A DNA stretch of 8,809 bases from Methanofollis sp. (lineage in GTDB: Archaea > Halobacteriota > Methanomicrobia > Methanomicrobiales > Methanofollaceae), in the NCBI GenBank assembly GCA_028696365.1, contig JAQVHG010000078.1, forward strand, positions 1 to 8,809. Direction: 5' to 3'. A model generated the notes under the pieces. It had not been told where the DNA came from. It saw only the letters and a program-made list of their open reading frames with translations, and did not search any database. This document shows positions 1-4,955 of the stretch, piece after piece. Both the position numbers and the translations under genes were made by a program. Every line of letters starts with the position of its first letter. Position 1 is the stretch's first letter.

Positions 1-526
1 CGTTCGAGAGGGTGGCGAAGGACTCAAGACCGACATCGATCCCGATTTCTCCATCATTCTGTTGTGCAGGAGAGGGATCGTACTCGACCGAGAAACAGGC
101 ATACCACTTCCCGGTCGATGAACGTCTGATGGTGAGAGTCTTGATCGTACCCTCGACAGGTCGGTGGAGGACGGTCTTCACATCTCCGATACTGTCGTAT
201 CGTCCTTTCCCCTTGAACCGGGGATAGCCGGGGTTCTCACCCGCTTTCACCCGCCGGAAGTACGCTTTGAAGGCAAGATCCACACGCATCTGAACATTCT
301 GGAGAACCTGAGAATGAACCTGGTTCAGATCAGGTCGTTCCTTCTTCCACTGCGTCAAGATCTTATTGGTCTCATAGAGAGAAATTGAACGCCGTTCCTC
401 TTCCCAGGCGTTTTTTCGCATCGCAAGCGTATCGTTATAGACCCACTGACATATCGCAAGCGTCTGCTCAAGAAGAGTCACCTAAGACTTTGTAGGAGAG
501 AGTCGATACCGATATACCGTACGCAT
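1..526 (-). pseudogene. tnpB: TnpB (IS200/IS605/IS1341-type RNA-guided nuclease), decayed N-terminal part, cut by window edge
   Basis: The reverse strand reads from ATG at 526 as MRTVYRYRLSPTKS, then TAG at 482-484. The same frame then runs without a stop to the window edge, through WVYNDTLAMRKNAWEEE, a PRFKGKGRYDS block, IGDVKTVLHRPVEG, GKWYACFSVEYD and GIDVGLESFATLSN. These are the N-terminal, WED-like and first RuvC blocks of TnpB; the Asp of GIDVG is the expected first RuvC catalytic residue. TnpB is the ωRNA-guided nuclease of IS200/IS605 elements. Two lesions are visible. The amber codon replaces codon 15. GRYDS also joins directly to IGDVKT near 190/191, whereas relatives I know carry roughly 20 residues there (beginning FTYPQ and ending near LSK). 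That deletion is judged from family memory, not an alignment. The C-terminal half and right end of the element lie outside the window. Family assignment is secure; inactivity is likely, since amber readthrough would not restore the missing block. Confidence 0.9.
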
Positions 527-550
527 TATAGCGTCATATTATCGGAGGAC

Positions 551-589
551 GGCATTCATCCCCTCACTGAAAGTCGAGGGCCTTATGCC
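551..589. repeat. Nested hairpin flanking the tnpB remnant
   Basis: On the plus strand GGCAT (551-555) pairs with ATGCC (585-589). Inside it, CCCTC (561-565) pairs with GAGGG (576-580), and ACT/AGT extend the inner stem around a GAA loop with one unpaired C at 575. IS200/IS605 transposases recognise subterminal hairpins, and this one lies about 25 bp upstream of the tnpB start codon. It could therefore be the left-end hairpin of the element. It could also be the right end or ωRNA scaffold of another lost copy. The pairing is seen directly; the role is inferred. Confidence 0.55.
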
Positions 590-627
590 TGGTTTCTTCG
601 TAAAGGGTGCGATGAGGGGGGGAAGAT

Positions 628-792
628 TCAGACGAGGGGATCGAATTTGTGTAACTTGTCGATCAGTTTCTCGGCGGGCGGGATGGCATCCACGTGTTCC
701 CCGATAAAGGCCCGGACGTCTTCTTCGCCCTGAACCATTTTTCCACAGTCAAGCCCTTCTCCCCTGATCTTTCTGGTAAATGACCACGACAT
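628..792 (-). CDS. Small unrecognised protein (54 aa)
   Basis: I do not recognise this protein. It starts MSWSFTRKIRGEG and ends KLIDKLHKFDPLV. It is charged, has one cysteine (C16), and shows no membrane segment or signal peptide. The second half looks helical and acidic then basic (GEEDVRAFIGEHVDAI, then PPAEKLIDKLHK). The start at 792 is chosen because GGAGGAGG lies 8 nt upstream, one of the clearest ribosome sites in the window. The frame also opens at an ATG at 834, giving 68 aa with a low-complexity N-terminus. That ATG lies about 25 bp below a TATA-like sequence, so a leaderless longer form is possible. The gene stands alone between the tnpB remnant and a repeat region. The strong ribosome site makes a real gene likely despite its length. 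Confidence 0.7.
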   Translation of the reverse strand: MSWSFTRKIRGEGLDCGKMVQGEEDVRAFIGEHVDAIPPAEKLIDKLHKFDPLV

Positions 793-798
793 CTCTGC

Positions 799-808
799 TC
801 CCTCCTCC
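799..808 (-). promoter_or_regulatory. Strong Shine-Dalgarno site for the 54-aa protein
   Basis: The reverse strand carries GGAGGAGGGA, ending 6-8 nt before the ATG at 792. This is complementary to the archaeal 16S rRNA 3' end and decides the start in favour of 792 over 834. Confidence 0.75.
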
Positions 809-852
809 TGGGGGGGTACCGATTCCTCGGTCATGTGGGAATATACGCATTT

Positions 853-863
853 GATAGTATATG
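853..863 (-). promoter_or_regulatory. Candidate TATA box for the 54-aa protein gene
   Basis: The reverse strand reads CATATACTATC in an AT-rich stretch (about 835-905). With the usual archaeal spacing of about 25 bp, transcription would begin near 832-834. That gives a leader of about 40 nt before the preferred ATG at 792. An ACCGA/TCGGT inverted repeat (818-831, 4-nt centre) lies inside that leader. Position and composition are the only support. Confidence 0.4.
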
Positions 864-1116
864 AATGATCCTATTCTGAATGTATTTTTTAATCTCTTAG
901 GAATTATTTGGAATATCTAATCCCCATCATTTTCGCCATCAAAGCCAGGAGGTTGCACACAGCACCTTCGGTTCTGATGTTCCCTCCTCAACCGGTGAGG
1001 GGGAGAATGAATGCAGAAGGTCCATCATATCTCTCCTCAAAGTCATCCCAAACCTCTCCAGTCCTCCCCCTTCTCAGAAGAGGGCACTGAATGTGGTGGA
1101 GAGATCCTCCCTCTCT

Positions 1117-1130
1117 TCGTTGCCCAACGA
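1117..1130. repeat. 14-bp palindrome TCGTTG-CC-CAACGA
   Basis: TCGTTG (1117-1122) and CAACGA (1125-1130) are perfect inverted copies with a 2-bp centre. The shape suits a dimeric DNA-binding protein, but no gene start lies nearby, so no regulatory target can be named. Confidence 0.35.
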
Positions 1131-1273
1131 TGGCTTGGCTTCATGCCCTCCCATACCACCCCGTGCCGAGGCCCTGCCCACGGGCCCCCGGGACCACGAT
1201 GAGGTCGGGAAGGCAGAATAGATTACTATGACGAGTGCGTTGCAGTCCACGACCAATCGTGTAGCAGGGGGGT

Positions 1274-1296
1274 GCGGGGGGCGGCAAGCCCCCCGC
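1274..1296. repeat. GC-rich hairpin with GGCAA loop in repeat unit 1
   Basis: GCGGGGGGC (1274-1282) and GCCCCCCGC (1288-1296) pair perfectly over 9 bp around GGCAA. The matching place in unit 2 (about 1493-1518) keeps the loop and most of the stem, with a G-T wobble and one A-C mismatch. Conservation of the fold more than of the bases hints at a structural role in RNA or single-stranded DNA. Confidence 0.6.
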
Positions 1297-1315
1297 CAGA
1301 GATATTCATAGAGGA

Positions 1316-1335
1316 TTTCTACAGAACCGTAGAAA
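1316..1335. repeat. Inverted repeat TTTCTAC-N6-GTAGAAA
   Basis: TTTCTAC (1316-1322) pairs perfectly with GTAGAAA (1329-1335) around a 6-nt loop AGAACC. The right arm and what follows, GTAGAAACCCTCACCT (1329-1344), recur as an exact inverted copy at 7700-7715. In unit 2 only the left arm remains, because the unit stops there. Confidence 0.55.
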
Positions 1336-1553
1336 CCCTCACCTATTCCTGGTGCGAGCGCGACTCACCCGCCTTCCCCATCATCTCGCCGAGGCCCTGC
1401 CCCCGGACCCCCGGGACCACGATGAGGTCGGGAAGGCACAATCAATGACCATAAAAGAGAGTACTGCCGTCCACGACCAATCGTGTAGGGGGGGACCGGG
1501 GAGCGGCAAGCCTCCCGCCACTGAGATTCATCAAGAGGATTTCTACAGAACTG

Positions 1554-1570
1554 AAAAAGAAAAAAAATAT
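1554..1570 (-). terminator. T-rich terminator of the helicase operon
   Basis: Just after the helicase stop (TGA at 1579-1581) the reverse strand carries a run of eight T, then C, then five T. Archaeal RNA polymerase terminates at U-rich tracts without needing a hairpin. The position, 9 nt past the last gene of a three-gene operon, fits well. Confidence 0.65.
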
Positions 1571-1578
1571 CCGACTGC

Positions 1579-3597
1579 TCAGGCCTCTTCCTTGACCTCG
1601 GTGCAGTCGATCTCCGCGACAATATCCAGCGGATCCTTCTTTGAACCGACCAGTTTTCGGACCAGCAACAACCGCTCAACCCCGATGAAGTGCCTGGCCA
1701 TCACCCCGGCAAGATCAGAGAGCTCGATATGCCCCTTCTTGCGCCGCACCAACCGGTGTTTCTGAAGCGTCTCAAGGACCGGCTCGCTGGTCCCAACCAT
1801 CTGCCGCTCCATCCATTGTATCTCGGACTCGTCGCCCTTGCAGACGATCGCATTCGCGGCGAACTCCTCAGAACTCCCCTCGATCCCATAGACCGGGGCT
1901 ACTTCCTCCATCTCGCCCTTGAGCAATGCGATCGCCATCTCCTCCTCGGTCACCTTGGAGTTCCGTGAATACGTTGCCCCAGGTTCGGCAAGGATGACAA
2001 CCCGCCCCTCGTCATGGAAGTCAGGCCGCCCGGCACGCCCCAGCATCTGGTTGAACTCCTGGACTGTGAGCCACTTGATCCCCATCGCTAACGCATCGAA
2101 GACCACCTGCGACGCCGGGAAATCTACCCCGGCCGCCAGGGCTGCGGTGGTCACCACGCAGGCAATCTTCTGCGACCCGAAGAGCTCCTCGACATGCCGG
2201 CGTTCCTTTGAAGTCAGCCCAGAATGATAGGGCCTTGCCGTGTTTGATCCCATCGCATTGGCCAGCGTATGACACCGCGCCCGCGAGTTCGTGAAGACGA
2301 TCGTCTGCCCCCGATAGCCCTTTGAGGACCGCCTGGCAAACTCCTCTCGCACCATCGACTTGATGAACTTGACCTTCTTCTTCTTCTCGCAGAAGATCAG
2401 ATGGCGGTCGAGTGGCACCGGGCGGCTGTCGTACCTGACCAACTTTGCGTTCAACTTCTTAGCCAGCACGTTCGGCGACCCGATCGTCGCCGAGAGGTAC
2501 AGGAACTGGGCATTCGGCGAAGTCTTCTTGATCCTCGCGATCAGCCCGTCCAGCCGGTGACCGCGCTCAGGCTCTTCCAGATTCTGGACCTCGTCGATGA
2601 CTACCGTCCCGATATCCTTGAGCCGCCGCCCATTCCGAAAGATCGTGTCAAGCCCCTCATAGGTTCCGACGATGATCTGCGCCCGCGTGTTCCGCTCGCC
2701 CACCGGCCTTGTCTCTGGGAGGTTGAGCCTGCTCGTCCCGGTCTGGAGGGAGACCGACGCCAGGCCCTTGTAACACTCCCTGAACCTGAAGTACTTCTGG
2801 TTCGCAAGGGCGACGAGCGGCACCAGGAAGAGCAGACGCCCCCGCCCCTCGAGCAGGTTCTTCATCCCGGCCATCTCGCCTACAAACGTCTTCCCGCTCG
2901 CCGTCGCCGAGACCACCAGGAGGTCTTTTCCCTCCAGCAGCCCGCCGTTCACCGCAAGCTGCTGGACCGGCGTGAGATATTCCACCCCTGACGCCTTTGC
3001 AAACGCCTTTGGCACCGGCACCTGCGTGATATGCCGCGTCTTGACCGGCTTGACCGCCTCCATCCGGTCAAAGAGCGTCTGCGACGGGTCACGCTGTTCA
3101 GGCTGGAGCAGCCCGAGCACCCGGTCGATGTCCTTATAGGTCTCCAGCAGCGCCCTGATATACTGGAACGACCGCTGCCCGAACTGCCCGAGATACCCCA
3201 TCTCGCGCCGCAGTTCCCGCTCTCCACAGTCCATACAGACCCGCTCGCGCCCGTATCGCACCGCGTTCTTCTTGTTGAGCACCGTGACCTTGTCCTCGAG
3301 GAGACAGGTCCGGCAGAGCGGCGCCACCTTCGACGAGACCTGGAAATCGCCGAGGAAGGCCATCAGCGCCGGTTCTGGCCTCGTGATCCAGATCTGGGAG
3401 GTGCGGACCAGTTCGACGAGCTGCTTAGTCGGGACATTCTTGTAATTTCTCCGCCCAGGCTTTCTCGTCTTAAAATTGACCGGCCTATACCCTTTTGCCG
3501 TAGAAGAGAGCCCAAAGATCCCAGTGTTCAGGACCTTCTTCCCATTATAGATGATCAGCCGATATGATCCTCGCTGGGGGACGATGATGACCGTCAT
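1579..3597 (-). CDS. Ski2-like superfamily 2 helicase with N-terminal zinc finger
   Basis: This 672-residue protein is an ATP-dependent SF2 helicase. The N-terminal 200 residues hold a four-cysteine zinc site, C95-x2-C98 and C121-x2-C124. Helicase motifs follow in order: YLTPVQQLAV (207-216), motif I SATASGKT (230-237), Ia LVPLVALANQK (258-268), DEVQ (335-338), SAT (369-371), TIVFTNSRARC (432-442), TTAALAAGVDFPA (483-495) and QMLGRAGRP (517-525). The QxxGRAGRP form and GVDFPA are typical of Ski2/Hel308-type enzymes. No Hel308-like ratchet is obvious in the roughly 145 residues after motif VI. The N-terminus resembles what I recall as DUF5814 in methanogen helicases; this is a memory, not a search. 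The start ATG overlaps the upstream stop in ATGA, so translation is probably coupled to the HTH gene before it. All catalytic motifs are intact. Substrate (DNA or RNA) and pathway are unknown; repair or RNA processing are both possible. Confidence 0.92.
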   Translation of the reverse strand: MTVIIVPQRGSYRLIIYNGKKVLNTGIFGLSSTAKGYRPVNFKTRKPGRRNYKNVPTKQLVELVRTSQIWITRPEPALMAFLGDFQVSSKVAPLCRTCLLEDKVTVLNKKNAVRYGRERVCMDCGERELRREMGYLGQFGQRSFQYIRALLETYKDIDRVLGLLQPEQRDPSQTLFDRMEAVKPVKTRHITQVPVPKAFAKASGVEYLTPVQQLAVNGGLLEGKDLLVVSATASGKTFVGEMAGMKNLLEGRGRLLFLVPLVALANQKYFRFRECYKGLASVSLQTGTSRLNLPETRPVGERNTRAQIIVGTYEGLDTIFRNGRRLKDIGTVVIDEVQNLEEPERGHRLDGLIARIKKTSPNAQFLYLSATIGSPNVLAKKLNAKLVRYDSRPVPLDRHLIFCEKKKKVKFIKSMVREEFARRSSKGYRGQTIVFTNSRARCHTLANAMGSNTARPYHSGLTSKERRHVEELFGSQKIACVVTTAALAAGVDFPASQVVFDALAMGIKWLTVQEFNQMLGRAGRPDFHDEGRVVILAEPGATYSRNSKVTEEEMAIALLKGEMEEVAPVYGIEGSSEEFAANAIVCKGDESEIQWMERQMVGTSEPVLETLQKHRLVRRKKGHIELSDLAGVMARHFIGVERLLLVRKLVGSKKDPLDIVAEIDCTEVKEEA

Positions 3598-4406
3598 GGC
3601 AAGATCAGGTCATGGATCACGTAACTGAGGCCGGCATTCTCAAGCCTCTTGAGGAAATCAGTGAACTCCTCATCGACGATGAGGATGGCACACTCCACCC
3701 CGTGGAAGGCGGCCTCGATCACACCTTCCCGTGAGCCAAAAGAGATGTCGGGCTTCCGTCCGATACTTTTCATCACGACCGCCGCTTCGAGCCCGGCGAT
3801 CCCGACCTGATGGACCCCTGCAAGAACCCCCCGCACCCCGGCCAGGTCCATCTTCCTGGATCCGCCCCGCTCGATCCGCGGGACCTTGAGGACATGCACC
3901 GTCCCCTCGGTATGGTCGATGAGCCCGGCGAGCCGTGCAACTCCGACGTCCTGACCGGCCTCGGCGTCGGCGATCACCTCACCCATCGCACTCTGTTCGG
4001 TCTTGGAGGCATAGAGCCACCCGTCTTTCATGAAGACGCCGACCTCGTCCCCTTTCTTGAGGGGCTCGGCCGCGACCGCCGGCCAGACCCGCACCTTCTG
4101 GATCACGTCACGGGTGACATGGCGGGCATAGTTTTCCAGCACCTCGGCATTGGCAAGCACCCACTCGATCCCTTCCTTAGTGACCTCGTAGCGCCCCCTG
4201 CCATAGGCCGAAACGAACCCGTCGTCAGAGAGTTCTCTGATGTACTCTGAGACCGCCTGCGGGGTCACCCCCATCTTCTCGGCGATCTCCTGCTGTCTGA
4301 CTGCCGGCTGGTGCTCCGCGATCTCGACCAGGATCTGGAACCTGGTGATCTCCCGCTTGCTTCGAAGCAGGGTAGCCACCGGGTCTTCACCTGGTTTCTT
4401 CGACAT
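3594..4406 (-). CDS. Winged-helix transcriptional regulator, COG1497-like
   Basis: The protein has 270 residues. A helix-turn-helix spans about residues 33-57 (QQEIAEKMGVTPQAVSEYIRE), and a wing follows (GFVSAYGRGRYEVTKEGIEWVL, about 63-84), giving a MarR-like winged fold near the N-terminus. The remainder, about 100-270, is an α/β region with no motif I can tie to a ligand. It includes a small-molecule-binding-like stretch ending ILIVDEEFTDFLKRLENAGL. This layout matches the archaeal 'predicted transcriptional regulator' group COG1497, recognised by eye. The ATG at 4406 lies inside the end of the upstream gene (20-nt overlap), with a GGGG purine stretch about 8-11 nt before it. Its own stop overlaps the helicase start. 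It probably senses a metabolite and controls genes by DNA binding, but target and ligand are not visible. It is the middle gene of the operon. Confidence 0.85.
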   Translation of the reverse strand: MSKKPGEDPVATLLRSKREITRFQILVEIAEHQPAVRQQEIAEKMGVTPQAVSEYIRELSDDGFVSAYGRGRYEVTKEGIEWVLANAEVLENYARHVTRDVIQKVRVWPAVAAEPLKKGDEVGVFMKDGWLYASKTEQSAMGEVIADAEAGQDVGVARLAGLIDHTEGTVHVLKVPRIERGGSRKMDLAGVRGVLAGVHQVGIAGLEAAVVMKSIGRKPDISFGSREGVIEAAFHGVECAILIVDEEFTDFLKRLENAGLSYVIHDLILP

Positions 4407-4899
4407 ACATCAGCCCCTGCCCCTTCACGTCAAGGTTCGGGATCCGTTTGGTCAGACCCTTGACATAGAGGGGAGATACATTGTACTTCCTGGCGATGTC
4501 GGCAATCGAAGTGTTCCCAGCTTCCAGTTCGTCCTCGACATAGGTGACCATCGTCCGCAGGTGCTCGTCAGTCGAGAGCGCCAGATAGATGAGGTCGGCC
4601 AGGTCGGTCATGGTGCACTGGAAGTTCGCCCTGAAACCGCCATAGGTTGTTCTATATTCCTTACTTGGCTTCTCGCCCGGTTTGGGCATCCGCCATTGTT
4701 CCTCGATGAGATTACCTTTCTTCAGAATTGAGAGACATGGGCCGACACAGGTGTTGTCACACTCTTCACAGAGTTCCTGTTCGGTCATCCATTTCTTGTT
4801 TAAGAGTCCGTAGATCTCTTTGAATTTCGGATTATTGAAAGTCAACAAGAGAGGCACGATCTCAACTGGATCATTCACTATCCTGATATGACCTGTCAC
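4387..4899 (-). CDS. ArsR-like winged-helix regulator with CxxCx3Cx3C cluster
   Basis: This 170-residue protein has two helix-turn-helix-like parts. An N-terminal winged-helix-like region (about 12-75, NPKFKEIYGLLNKKWMTEQEL then LSILKKGNLIEEQWRMP) has the look of methanogen proteins labelled ArsR family. A second HTH lies at 129-152 (TSIADIARKYNVSPLYVKGL). Between helices of the first domain sit four cysteines in twelve residues: C44, C47, C51, C55 (CEECDNTCVGPC). Such a cluster can bind zinc or an iron-sulfur centre, so metal or redox sensing is plausible; this is inference. The start is GTG at 4899, giving the N-terminus TGHIRIVNDPVE; there is no clear ribosome site, and a GTG at codon 8 is an alternative. 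It is first in the operon, divergent from hypF across 56 bp, and so well placed to regulate itself and hypF. Confidence 0.8.
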   Translation of the reverse strand: MTGHIRIVNDPVEIVPLLLTFNNPKFKEIYGLLNKKWMTEQELCEECDNTCVGPCLSILKKGNLIEEQWRMPKPGEKPSKEYRTTYGGFRANFQCTMTDLADLIYLALSTDEHLRTMVTYVEDELEAGNTSIADIARKYNVSPLYVKGLTKRIPNLDVKGQGLMYVEETR

Positions 4900-4955
4900 G
4901 CAAAACCCTATTTATATATCGCACTGTAAGCCAATAAACCTTTGCAGGTCGCGCA
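4900..4955. promoter_or_regulatory. Divergent promoter region between the regulator operon and hypF
   Basis: These 56 bp separate two start codons facing apart. TTTATATAT (4911-4919) is a good archaeal TATA box for hypF: a start near 4940 would leave a leader of about 15 nt. Read the other way it is TATATAAATA, but standard spacing would place the minus-strand start inside the first regulator's coding region. The operon may therefore use a weaker box at about 4932-4942 (TTTATTGG on the minus strand) or start at the second GTG. An inverted repeat TTTGCA-N10-TGCAAA (4941-4946, 4957-4962) spans the hypF start codon and is a possible operator; six-base arms are weak evidence. Confidence 0.6.

Larger units (their letters stand above)
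1165..1551. repeat. Imperfect tandem repeat, period 223-224 bp, about 1.75 units
   Basis: Unit 1 runs about 1165-1387 and unit 2 about 1388-1551, where it meets the operon end. Three blocks are identical between units: 31 bp (1185-1215 and 1408-1438, core GGGACCACGATGAGGTCGGG), 20 bp (1245-1264 and 1469-1488, GTCCACGACCAATCGTGTAG), and 17 bp (1311-1327 and 1535-1551, GAGGATTTCTACAGAAC). Offsets of 223, 224 and 224 show one duplicated module rather than scattered matches. The sequence between blocks has diverged. Each unit keeps a CACGA-CCAA-TCGTG hairpin and a G-run/C-run hairpin with the same GGCAA loop. Related pieces occur inverted at about 7460-7715, so this is probably a dispersed intergenic family. 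It has no coding signature. Confidence 0.8.
835..1578. other. Gene-free stretch with tandem repeat and hairpins
   Basis: No convincing gene is visible. Open frames here are short, have no ribosome site, and translate to low-complexity Pro/Arg/Ser-rich text. From the left it holds the AT-rich promoter region of the small gene, then a hairpin CCTCA/TGAGG at 986-1000. Next comes a near-perfect palindrome TCGTTG-CC-CAACGA at 1117-1130, followed by the 223-224 bp imperfect tandem repeat (1165-1551) and the T-rich end of the helicase operon. Confidence 0.7.

Noticed and set aside
482..484. TAG in tnpB as a pyrrolysine codon
   Set aside because: No Pyl genes are visible, the likely lineage generally lacks them, and the gene also appears to have lost a conserved block. 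Decay is simpler.
1165..1551. CRISPR array
   Set aside because: The units are about 224 bp with diverged interiors, not short repeats with regular spacers, and no cas gene is present.
1352..1765. 137-residue open frame on the plus strand
   Set aside because: It covers repeat unit 2, the terminator and the antisense end of the helicase. No coding signature was seen.
2401..2991. 196-residue open frame on the plus strand
   Set aside because: It is antisense to the helicase core and mirrors its codons. The Pro/Arg/His-rich translation is typical of a shadow frame.
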